From: Gammaproteobacteria bacterium
GTDB taxonomy: Bacteria > Pseudomonadota > Gammaproteobacteria > Natronospirales > REEB76
Assembly (NCBI GenBank): GCA_027315405.1
Contig: DAHUYB010000061.1
Span: 1-34,543 of the forward strand
Reading direction: 5' to 3'
Length of the DNA: 34,543 nt
Every line of letters starts with the position of its first letter. Within the stretch, counting starts at the first letter, position 1. Under the pieces are notes generated by a model. That model searched no databases. It saw nothing but the letters and a program-made list of their open reading frames with translations, and was not told where the DNA came from. The position numbers were made by a program, and so were the translations under genes. Shown in pieces: positions 7,499 to 15,241 of the stretch.

Positions 7499-9040
7499 TC
7501 AATGGTTCGTGGCGCGATCGTAGAACTTGGCGATATCGGCCTTGTATTTCGCCAGGGCCGGCACATGCAGATAGATCATGTGGCCGGACTGGTAATAGCC
7601 GTAGCTGATGTTTTTCTGCAGCGATGCATCCAGGCCCATGTGGTCCAGGTCGTATTCCGTTTCGAAGAACGGCGTGGCGAAATCGAAGTAGCCGTTGGCG
7701 GAAAATACTTTCAGGTGCGGGTTCTCGGTCATGGCCTGGCGCAGGTTATCCTCCACGTCCATGAGCGGGAATTTCTGGCCATCAATCTGCTGACCGTTAT
7801 CCCAATGCCTATTCACTTCGCGGAAGTTTTCCACCTTGTAGCCGAGATCGGTCTTGTAGTTGAGATCATTGGCGAGGTACCAGTGGAATGCGGCCGTGTA
7901 GGCGGGACCAATGGCGCTGCCGCTGGCGTCGTATCCAGGCGTTTCACCGGCGGCGTCGTAGTCAATCCCCAGGAAACGCGCATCCAGACGGCCGGTGGTG
8001 CGCTGCTCGCCGCGCAGCAATTCCTTCTCGAAACGGTCTGGTGTGATACGCAGCTTGGCATCGAGGATGTATTGCACCGGCAGACCCGAATAATCGTGCA
8101 GTTTTTGCGCAATGGCTTGGGTATCGGCGGATGGGAGTTTGTCTCCCTGATCCAGCGCGCGGGCGTAATCACCCAGGGCGAACTGCCGCACTTGTTGCAG
8201 GAATACCGGCAGATCCGCGGGTTTGTGGGGCAGCTTGTCGTGGTACCAGGCCACCGCCGCCATGGTGGGCAGGTAGAGTTCGTAGGGCAGGTCCAGGCTG
8301 AAGGGCGGTCCGGGGAAATCCACAAAACCATTGAGCCATGAGGATTGCAGGATCACGCCATTGAACGCCATGCCCTTTGTCTGCAGCCAGTCCACCAGCC
8401 CGGCGGCGCGGGTGGTGCCGTAGGACTCGCCCAGCAGGAATTTTGGTGAATCCCAGCGATTATTGAGCGTCACATAACGCTCGATGAATTTGCCGAAAGA
8501 TTTGATGTCCGTATCGGTGCCGTAGAAATCCTTGGGGGTGCCTTGGCCCACGATGCGTGAGAAGCCCGTGCCGATGGCATCGATGAACACCAGGTCGCTT
8601 TTATCCAGCAGTGAGTATTGGTTGGACACCAAGTCATAAGGCGGCGGCGGCGTGGCCTGCGCGTCGCTGGTGACCACGCGCACCGGGCCGAAGCTGCCCA
8701 TATGCAGCCAGATTGATGAAGAACCGGGACCACCGTTGAACAGGAAGGTCACCGGGCGACGGGACAGGTTTTTGACGCCATCCTCGGTATACGCCACGTA
8801 GAAGAAGCTGCCGATGGGCTCACCCTTGTCGTTGTCGACCAGCAGATTCCCCGCGCTAGCCGTGTAACGGATGGTCCTGGCGTCGATGGTGAGCCGGTGA
8901 TGGGTGACGGATTTCTCTTCCTGCGGTACCGGCAGCGCGGCGGCTTTGGGTTTGGCGGTGGAGATATCCGTTGCCGCAACCGTGGGCAGAGCAAGCACGA
9001 GCAGCAGCAGGGCCGACAGCAGTGACAACGGGCGTTTCAT
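7499..9040 (-). CDS. S10 serine carboxypeptidase-like protein C
   Basis: A 513-residue exported S10-family hydrolase with the same length and catalytic numbering as copy B: NGGPGSSS from residue 102, Ser206 (GESYGT), Asp453 (NGYFDFATP) and His487 (GHMIY). The signal peptide covers about residues 1-23. The start at 9040 is supported by GGAG six bases upstream; the longer frame starts at TTG. A strong terminator lies just upstream, between it and copy D, so it is likely the first gene of a B-C transcript. No convincing promoter was seen in the roughly 50 bases available, so partial read-through from copy D is an alternative. Confidence 0.92.
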   Translation of the reverse strand: MKRPLSLLSALLLLVLALPTVAATDISTAKPKAAALPVPQEEKSVTHHRLTIDARTIRYTASAGNLLVDNDKGEPIGSFFYVAYTEDGVKNLSRRPVTFLFNGGPGSSSIWLHMGSFGPVRVVTSDAQATPPPPYDLVSNQYSLLDKSDLVFIDAIGTGFSRIVGQGTPKDFYGTDTDIKSFGKFIERYVTLNNRWDSPKFLLGESYGTTRAAGLVDWLQTKGMAFNGVILQSSWLNGFVDFPGPPFSLDLPYELYLPTMAAVAWYHDKLPHKPADLPVFLQQVRQFALGDYARALDQGDKLPSADTQAIAQKLHDYSGLPVQYILDAKLRITPDRFEKELLRGEQRTTGRLDARFLGIDYDAAGETPGYDASGSAIGPAYTAAFHWYLANDLNYKTDLGYKVENFREVNRHWDNGQQIDGQKFPLMDVEDNLRQAMTENPHLKVFSANGYFDFATPFFETEYDLDHMGLDASLQKNISYGYYQSGHMIYLHVPALAKYKADIAKFYDRATNH

Positions 9041-9093
9041 GGCGCTCTCCAATGAGCGTTCAGGCGTTTGTTACGTTCGCCGGGGGGCGGTGT

Positions 9094-9125
9094 AAAAAAG
9101 CACCCACGGCGGTGCCGTGAGTGCT
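9094..9125 (-). terminator. Rho-independent terminator after S10 gene D
   Basis: Minus strand stem of 12 pairs with one mismatch (arms 9099-9110 and 9114-9125), loop of 3, followed directly by six T (A-run 9094-9099 on the plus strand). It sits between S10 genes D and C, separating or attenuating their transcription. Confidence 0.85.
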
Positions 9126-9150
9126 TGTGGTCTAAACCCTAGCACAGATA

Positions 9151-10683
9151 TCAATGCCGGGCGAGGGCCTCGGCATAGAAGGCGCTCAAATCGCGGTGCA
9201 GGTCGATGAGAGTCTGCTCATGCAGATACAGCATGTGACCCGAGTGATAGAAGTGGAAGCTCACGTTCTTAAGCAGATCGGGCGGCAGTTTCATGTGGGC
9301 GAAATCGTACTCGGTCTTGTAGAACGGCGTGCCGAGATCGAAATAGCCGTTGCCCGAAAATATCATGAGATTCGGATTTTTCCGCATGGCGTCCGCCAGG
9401 TTCGGTGCCACATCCGGAAGCGGTACCGGAAAGAACGAGCCGGGTACCGGATGCTTCCAGTCCCAGTGGCGGATGGTCTGGTCGTTGAGGATAACGTAGG
9501 GACGTTGACTCAGGTACTTGAGCTGATTTTGCGCATACCAGTTGAAGGCCGCGGTGTACGCCGGCGACACCGCCGCACTCATGTCGCTGTAGTCGGGATA
9601 TTCTTCCGCATTGTCCCGGTTCCAGCCCTCGAAACGCGCGTCCAGCCGGCCGATGGTGCGGCCGCGGTCGCGCAGCAACTGCGCCCGGAAGCGCATCATG
9701 TTGATACGCAGGTTCACCTGGCGGATGTATTTCTCGCTCAAGCCCGTGTATGCATGCAGCTTCTGCACGACCTGGTCATACTCGGCCGACGGCAGCCGCG
9801 TGCCTTCGAAGAGCGCATGTGCATATTCGGTGCTGGCGAACTGTTCCACCTGTTGCACGAACGCTGCCAGATGGGCAGGTTGCTGGGGCAGAGCATGGTG
9901 ATACCAGGCCACTGCTGCGTAGGAGGGCAGGTAGGTGATCTCGCTCAGATCCGTGCTCGGCCAGCCATCGCCGTAATTGAGCACCGAGGACAGCAGAATC
10001 ACCCCGTTAAGTGCGACGCCGTTCTGCTGCAGCCAGTCCGCCAGGTTCGCCGAACGGGTAGTGCCGTAGGATTCCCCCAGCAGGAACTTGGGTGAATTCC
10101 AGCGGTTGTTGTCGCTCACATAGCGCTGGATGAACTGGCCAAACGAGTCCACATCCTGATCCACGCCCCAGAACATCTTGTCAGTGCCCTTGTCCACCGG
10201 CCGGCTGTAGCCGGTGCCGACCGCGTCGATGAACACCAGGTCGGTCGCGTTGAGCAGGGTATTGGGGTTGCTCACGATGGCGTAAGGCGGCGGCGGTGTT
10301 GCTGTATTGTCCTTCGTCACCACCCGCACTGGCCCAATGCCACCCATGTGCAACCACACACTCGACGACCCGGGACCACCGTTATAGATGAACGTCACCG
10401 GGCGTTTCGCGGGATCCTGGACTCCATCCATGGTGTAGGCCACGTAAAACATGCTGGCGGTCGGCTCGTTTTTTGCATTGCGCAGCAGGATGGTGCCGGC
10501 GGTGGCGGTGTAGCGGATGGTCTTGCCGTCGACGTTGACCCGGCCGTGGGTGACGGATTTTCTTTCCTTGGGGGCGGGTGTTGCGCTGGCCGCAGGTTTA
10601 GCGGCCGGGATCTGGTCTGTTGCGAACGCGGGAGCAGCCAACAGTAGTGTCAACAGAGGCAGGCAGGCAAGCGCTTTTTTCAT
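9151..10683 (-). CDS. S10 serine carboxypeptidase-like protein D
   Basis: A 510-residue exported S10-family hydrolase. The signal peptide is about residues 1-21 (ending AFA). The oxyanion motif NGGPGSSS starts at residue 101, Ser205 is in GESYGT, Asp449 in NGYFDLGTP and His483 in GHMLY. The start at 10683 has CGGAG about seven bases upstream and begins the signal peptide. A much longer upstream frame contains no family-like sequence and was rejected. It is followed by a strong terminator, so it is probably transcribed alone. With copies A-C it forms a four-member paralog set on one strand. Confidence 0.92.
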   Translation of the reverse strand: MKKALACLPLLTLLLAAPAFATDQIPAAKPAASATPAPKERKSVTHGRVNVDGKTIRYTATAGTILLRNAKNEPTASMFYVAYTMDGVQDPAKRPVTFIYNGGPGSSSVWLHMGGIGPVRVVTKDNTATPPPPYAIVSNPNTLLNATDLVFIDAVGTGYSRPVDKGTDKMFWGVDQDVDSFGQFIQRYVSDNNRWNSPKFLLGESYGTTRSANLADWLQQNGVALNGVILLSSVLNYGDGWPSTDLSEITYLPSYAAVAWYHHALPQQPAHLAAFVQQVEQFASTEYAHALFEGTRLPSAEYDQVVQKLHAYTGLSEKYIRQVNLRINMMRFRAQLLRDRGRTIGRLDARFEGWNRDNAEEYPDYSDMSAAVSPAYTAAFNWYAQNQLKYLSQRPYVILNDQTIRHWDWKHPVPGSFFPVPLPDVAPNLADAMRKNPNLMIFSGNGYFDLGTPFYKTEYDFAHMKLPPDLLKNVSFHFYHSGHMLYLHEQTLIDLHRDLSAFYAEALARH

Positions 10684-11125
10684 GTTCGTTCTCCGGGAGG
10701 CGGGAAGTGTGAGCCCGTGTGAGTCGGTATGACCGGGGATAAATGACGAGGTTCCGAATAACTCCACCATCCTACCTGTATCCGCTTGGGCCGGCGAGCA
10801 GGCGGAATGGTTAATCATAAGGCACTTTTTGAAGCACCTGCCGGGGGTTTCGATTAAATTCTCCGTGTTACTTTTTGTTACAGAGTTTTTCTTGAACTCC
10901 GATCGCAAAGGCGCTAGGCCAATCACATCAATTATTCTAGACGTACTCCGGCAAACGATAGGGGTTCCTGCCAGTCCATGCGCACAGATCCCAGGTGATT
11001 ACATCACGGGACCTGAATGCTGCGATGGCCGGAGGTCTTCAAGTTCAATGGTCGCTTGCTGCAAGATGGAACTTGGCCACGCGCATGATGCCCATCACCT
11101 GCGTTTGCTGAAGGTATTGAGGCCT
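10684..11125. other. Intergenic region upstream of S10 gene D
   Basis: About 440 bases without a supportable gene. It should contain the promoter of S10 gene D, but I could not find a -35/-10 pair I trust. The stretch around 10830-10900 is AT-rich and has a short direct repeat (GTTAC twice, 5 bases apart). Small open frames have no recognisable homology or ribosome-binding site. Confidence 0.4.
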
Positions 11126-11143
11126 TCAGGTTAGCCTGAAGGC
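11122..11143 (-). other. Perfect stem-loop overlapping the pepQ stop codon
   Basis: Perfect 9-base arms (11122-11130 and 11135-11143) around a 4-base loop. The stem includes the last codons and the TGA of pepQ. No T-run follows on the minus strand, so it is not a standard terminator. It may protect the 3' end of the mRNA or aid termination. Confidence 0.55.
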
Positions 11144-12451
11144 ATCACGGGTGAGGTTTTCAGGATCACCGCTGAACTTGACCACCACGTTGTCTTCGAT
11201 GCGAATGCCGCCGTATTTGCGGAAGGCATCCACTTTCGGCCAGTTCACCTGTCGGGAATGTTCGCCCTGGCGGAGTTTTTCCAATAGCGATGGAATGAAA
11301 TACAAACCGGGTTCAATGGTGACCACGAAGTTCTCCTTCAACACCCGCGTGATGCGCAGGTAGGGGTGGCCCTCCGGTTTCGGGATGGTATCGCCCCGCG
11401 GGTTTGCCATGAATCCGCCCACGTCGTGGGTCTGGAGTCCCAGCAGATGACCAAGACCGTGGGGCAGAAACACGCTGCTAATGCGTTTCGCGACGATGTC
11501 CTCCGGCGTCAATTTGACGAAATCGAAAAAGTGCAACAGCCGCGCGATGGCATAGTGCGCATCCATGTGCAGCGCCTTGAAATCCAATTCAGGTTTCACC
11601 TTCCGGGCGAGGCTCTGTTGTTCCTTGTCGAGGGCATCGATAAGTGCCTGGAACTCATCGGGTTCCGCGGAATAGGTACGGGTCACGTCGGAGGCGTAGC
11701 CATTCACTTGCGCCGCGGCATCAATCAGGAATGCATGGCGGCGTGCAGGTTTGTCACGGTCCCAATACTGGTAGTGCAGGGTTGACGCGTGCTCATTGAG
11801 GGCGATGATGGCGCCGTAGGGCAGTTGGTTGTCGGTCTGGCCGCTGGCGGCGCAGAAGGCGGTATGGATCTCGAATTCGCTGGCGCCGGTCCGAAAGGCC
11901 TGTTCGGCAGCACGGTGGCCCTGAACGCTCAGGGTGCTGGCGCGACGCATGCATTCCAGCTCGTATTCGGTTTTGACGGCGCGGGTGTAATTCAGCGGAT
12001 TGAGCAGCGCCTCGGGGTTTACATCGGCAAATCCCCAGTTCTTGAAACGTTCCTGCCATTCGCCCAGGAATACGCAGCGTCGCGCAATCGGCAGGGCTCC
12101 AGGCGCATCTTCCGGACGCTTGATGATGCGGATGTCGAAGTGTTCGGTCCAATAACCGGATGGCGGCTCCGGTGGCAGGTACCAGTAATCCTCCGGTTGG
12201 AAGTACACCAGCACTGGCTTGTGGCCGGCAACGTGGGCCACGAAGGAATCATGGGCCTGGCTGAGGGGCAGCCAGTTCTTGAAGTGCGGATTCACCCGGA
12301 AGGGGTAATCCATGTCATCCAGGAACAGAGTGTGCAAAGCACCCGCGAATACCGCCACCGCGTCAAACCCGGCAGCCGCCAGCGCCATGTCGAAGCGTTT
12401 TTTGACGGTCTCTAAATGGGATGGGTAAAGCCGTGCGAGGGCATCGCTCAT
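11126..12451 (-). CDS. pepQ: Xaa-Pro dipeptidase (prolidase)
   Basis: A 441-residue cytoplasmic metallopeptidase of the M24 (pita-bread) family that splits Xaa-Pro dipeptides, typically with two Mn ions. Metal ligands are visible as Asp244, Asp255, His335 (HGLGHLLG), Glu380 (TIEPGL) and Glu419 (IRIEDN). This spacing matches E. coli PepQ as I remember it, and full length is kept. The start ATG at 12451 is preceded by GTGGAAAC. It is oriented like the S10 genes but 440 bases away. It could complete digestion of proline-containing products released by exported peptidases. A perfect hairpin overlaps its stop codon. Confidence 0.95.
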   Translation of the reverse strand: MSDALARLYPSHLETVKKRFDMALAAAGFDAVAVFAGALHTLFLDDMDYPFRVNPHFKNWLPLSQAHDSFVAHVAGHKPVLVYFQPEDYWYLPPEPPSGYWTEHFDIRIIKRPEDAPGALPIARRCVFLGEWQERFKNWGFADVNPEALLNPLNYTRAVKTEYELECMRRASTLSVQGHRAAEQAFRTGASEFEIHTAFCAASGQTDNQLPYGAIIALNEHASTLHYQYWDRDKPARRHAFLIDAAAQVNGYASDVTRTYSAEPDEFQALIDALDKEQQSLARKVKPELDFKALHMDAHYAIARLLHFFDFVKLTPEDIVAKRISSVFLPHGLGHLLGLQTHDVGGFMANPRGDTIPKPEGHPYLRITRVLKENFVVTIEPGLYFIPSLLEKLRQGEHSRQVNWPKVDAFRKYGGIRIEDNVVVKFSGDPENLTRDAFRLT

Positions 12452-12570
12452 GGTGTTTCCACTCGATGGTTTTAGCGGGCCAGGCGATTATTTCAGATTT
12501 CCAGGGGGGCTGCGCGGGCGGACTACCGAATTGTTAAACTGAACCCTTCATTTGCTAGGTGAGCGGCAGC

Positions 12571-13542
12571 ATGGAATACCGGCGATTGGGTAAATCGGGC
12601 CTCAAACTGAGCGCTCTGTCTTTCGGGTCTTGGGTCACGTTCAAGAACCAAATTGATACCCAGCTGGCGGAACAATGTCTCGGCGCGGCTTACGACGCGG
12701 GCGTGAATTTCTTCGACAACGCCGAAACCTACGCCAACGGCGACTCCGAGCTCATCATGGGCAAGGCCCTGAAGAATCTCGGCTTTTCCCGCGATTCTTT
12801 TTGCGTTTCCAGCAAGGTATTTTTTGGCGGCCACAGCCATCCAAAACCTACGCAGCATGGGTTGTCACACAAGCACATCCTGGAAGCCTGTCACCAGGCT
12901 CTGCAGCGGCTGCAGGTGGACTACCTGGATTTATATTTCTGCCACCGCCCCGATTCGGAAACGCCGGTCGAGGAAACTGTGCGCGCCATGCACGTCCTGG
13001 TACAACAGGGCAAGGTGCTCTATTGGGGCACTTCCGAATGGTCGGCTGAGGAGATCATCGCGGCGCATCGCGTTGCGCGCGAGTTGTACCTGACGCCACC
13101 GGCCATGGAACAGCCGCAATACAACCTGTTTGCCCGCGAACGGGTGGAGCAGGAGTATGCGCCCCTGTACCGCGATTACGGCATGGGCACCACCATCTGG
13201 TCGCCGCTGGCCTCGGGCGTGCTCACCGGCAAATACAGCCGGGGCATCCCCAAGGATTCGCGCCTGAACCTGCCGGGTTATGAGTGGCTCAAGGAACGCC
13301 TGCAGAGTGAGGACGGCCGGCGGCGAGCCGTTGCGGTAGAACAGCTCACGGTGATTGCCCGCGAATTGGGCATGAGCCTGACCCAGCTAGCCCTGGCCTG
13401 GTGCCTGAAGAACCCGCATGTCAGTAGCGTGATTCTAGGCGCTTCACGCGTGGAACAGCTCAGGGAGAATCTCGGTGCGCTGGCGCAAGTGCCGAAACTC
13501 ACCTCCGAGGTGATGCTGCGACTAGCGACGGTAGCAAATTGA
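12571..13542 (+). CDS. Aldo/keto reductase, Kv-beta/YghZ-like
   Basis: A 323-residue NADPH-dependent aldo/keto reductase (TIM barrel). The catalytic tetrad is visible: Asp49 (FFDNAETY), Tyr54, Lys82 (SSKVF) and His125 (YFCHRPD). The C-terminal half carries the cofactor-binding segment SSVILGASRVEQLREN. Sequence features such as the GKSGLKLSALSFGSW opening and the long strand after Lys82 point to the potassium-channel beta-subunit/YghZ group, which reduces aldehydes and ketones. The ATG at 12571 has AGGTGA eight bases upstream and is preferred over a GTG four codons earlier. It ends one base before the first sulfotransferase gene, so the two are very likely co-transcribed. The substrate cannot be told. 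Confidence 0.92.
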   Translation: MEYRRLGKSGLKLSALSFGSWVTFKNQIDTQLAEQCLGAAYDAGVNFFDNAETYANGDSELIMGKALKNLGFSRDSFCVSSKVFFGGHSHPKPTQHGLSHKHILEACHQALQRLQVDYLDLYFCHRPDSETPVEETVRAMHVLVQQGKVLYWGTSEWSAEEIIAAHRVARELYLTPPAMEQPQYNLFARERVEQEYAPLYRDYGMGTTIWSPLASGVLTGKYSRGIPKDSRLNLPGYEWLKERLQSEDGRRRAVAVEQLTVIARELGMSLTQLALAWCLKNPHVSSVILGASRVEQLRENLGALAQVPKLTSEVMLRLATVAN

Positions 13543-13543
13543 T

Positions 13544-15172
13544 ATGCGCCTAACGGCGGCGACCGCGGCCAGGGAAATTCACCGCCTGATGCTGGAGGCA
13601 ACGGAGCGTTATGGCCGCGAAGATTTCATCGCGGCCGCTGCCCTGTGCGAACAGGCGCTGAGCTTATCGCCGGAATTTCCCGATGCGCTGCATCTGCTGG
13701 GTTTGTGCCGCTGGAAAAGCGGCAGTTTGCTGGAGGATGCCCTGCGATTGCTCACCCGGGCCCGGGAATTGAAGCCCGATGATGCGCAGTTGTGGCACAA
13801 CCTGGGCATTGTGCGTGAGCAAAACGGCGACGTCCCCGGTGCTCATGATGCTTTTCAGCGCGCCGTGGAACTCAATCCCGGCAACGCCGAGTCCCATTAC
13901 AATTTGGGCGTCACGCGTGCGGCGCTGCGGGATGCGGACGGTGCCGAAACCGCCTACCGGCAGACCCTGGCATTGAATAACCGGCATGCGGGCGCCGCCG
14001 CAGGACTCGCGGCTATCTCCGAAACCCGGAACCGGCTAGAGGAAGCCGAACGCTGGCTGGCAATCGCATTGCGGGAAGACCCGCGGGACGCGGTTGGCAA
14101 CCTGACCCAGGCGCAATTGGACTTGCGCGGGGGACGCTTTGGGCAAGCGGCGACGCGGCTGGAAGCCCAGCTTGAGCATCCGCTGTCGGCGGTCAACCGT
14201 TCCCTGGCTCTCGGCCGACTGGGGATGGCCTACGACCGCCTCGGGCAAGCTGAGCGTGCCTTCAATGCTTTCATGCAAGCCAAGGAGGTACTGCACACGC
14301 TTTTGGGGGAAGCGCCGGATGACAACCTGTATGGGTTGGCCGTGGCTGCGCGCATGCAACGCCTGTTCGCGGTGCTGGCGAAGGATAGCGGTGCGCCGGC
14401 CGATGACACGACCGGAATCGTGCCGGTATTCCTGGTAGGGTTTCCGCGCTCCGGCACCACGCTGCTGGATCAGATATTGGCCTCCCATCCACGTATCGTG
14501 GTGCTGGAAGAGCAGGAGACGCTGCGGGACGTCCTTAATGATCATGCGATTTCCGATTCACGCTTGACGGAATTCGCCCATTGCGATGACGGCGTATTGC
14601 AAAAGTATCGCGACTGTTATTGGACGCGTGTTTCTGGATGCATGCCGGAGCGGCCTCGCGACCAGCTGTTCATCGACAAACTGCCGCTTAACACCCTGCA
14701 GCTGCCGCTGATTCACCGTTTGTTTCCGTCGGCACGCATCATTTTCGCGGTACGTGATCCGCGCGACGTGGTGCTTTCCTGTTTTATGCAAAGTTTCGAA
14801 CCGAATGCCGCGATGCGGCATTTTTTCACTTTGCAGAGCACGGTGCGCTACTACATCGCGGTCATGGAGGTCGGCCGGCAGGCGCTGTCAGTATTTCCCG
14901 GGTGCATGCACCGGCTGCGTTACGAGGATCTGGTGGAAGATACGGCAGCTGAAGCTGGCCGCTTGCTGGCTTTTCTCGGTGTAGAGTGGGAGCCCGCGGT
15001 GCTGGAATTCCATAAGACTGCGCAACAGCGGCGCATCAATACACCCAGCTATCATCAGGTGACACAGCCTATCTATAAATCGGCACGCCAGCGCTGGCGG
15101 AATTATGCGAGCCATCTGCAGCCGGTATTACCGCAACTGCAGGCGTTTGTGGACTATTTCGGTTATTCGTGA
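13544..15172 (+). CDS. TPR-repeat sulfotransferase 1
   Basis: A 542-residue protein with tetratricopeptide repeats over about residues 10-270 and a PAPS-dependent sulfotransferase domain over about 293-542. The phosphosulfate loop is GFPRSGTTLLD (Arg302), the 3'-phosphate site RDPRDVVLS (404-412). A Glu lies exactly 21 residues after the loop Arg (Glu323, LEEQ), a Lys in DKLP (Lys379) and a Ser-x-x-Gln-Val motif at Ser502. From memory these correspond to the catalytic residues of animal tyrosylprotein sulfotransferases. The TPR part probably recruits a protein partner. It starts one base after the aldo/keto reductase stop. No signal peptide is seen, so it is probably cytoplasmic or peripheral. 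The target is unknown. Confidence 0.88.
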   Translation: MRLTAATAAREIHRLMLEATERYGREDFIAAAALCEQALSLSPEFPDALHLLGLCRWKSGSLLEDALRLLTRARELKPDDAQLWHNLGIVREQNGDVPGAHDAFQRAVELNPGNAESHYNLGVTRAALRDADGAETAYRQTLALNNRHAGAAAGLAAISETRNRLEEAERWLAIALREDPRDAVGNLTQAQLDLRGGRFGQAATRLEAQLEHPLSAVNRSLALGRLGMAYDRLGQAERAFNAFMQAKEVLHTLLGEAPDDNLYGLAVAARMQRLFAVLAKDSGAPADDTTGIVPVFLVGFPRSGTTLLDQILASHPRIVVLEEQETLRDVLNDHAISDSRLTEFAHCDDGVLQKYRDCYWTRVSGCMPERPRDQLFIDKLPLNTLQLPLIHRLFPSARIIFAVRDPRDVVLSCFMQSFEPNAAMRHFFTLQSTVRYYIAVMEVGRQALSVFPGCMHRLRYEDLVEDTAAEAGRLLAFLGVEWEPAVLEFHKTAQQRRINTPSYHQVTQPIYKSARQRWRNYASHLQPVLPQLQAFVDYFGYS

Positions 15173-15183
15173 GCAACCGGCAT

Positions 15184-15216
15184 AAAAAATCCCGCGGCCC
15201 TTGCGGACCGCGGGAT
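15184..15216 (-). terminator. Rho-independent terminator of the TonB receptor gene
   Basis: A 12-pair stem (arms 15189-15200 and 15205-15216, one wobble pair) with a GCAA tetraloop on the minus strand, followed by a run of six T. It lies between the convergent sulfotransferase 1 and receptor genes and has a T-run only in the receptor direction. Confidence 0.88.
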
Positions 15217-15241
15217 CAGTGCCTGGGATTCCCAAGTCCGC

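Noticed and set aside
10684-10926. An 81-residue N-terminal extension of S10 gene D
   Set aside because: The extension has no family similarity, and the internal ATG at 10683 has a good ribosome-binding site followed by a signal peptide.
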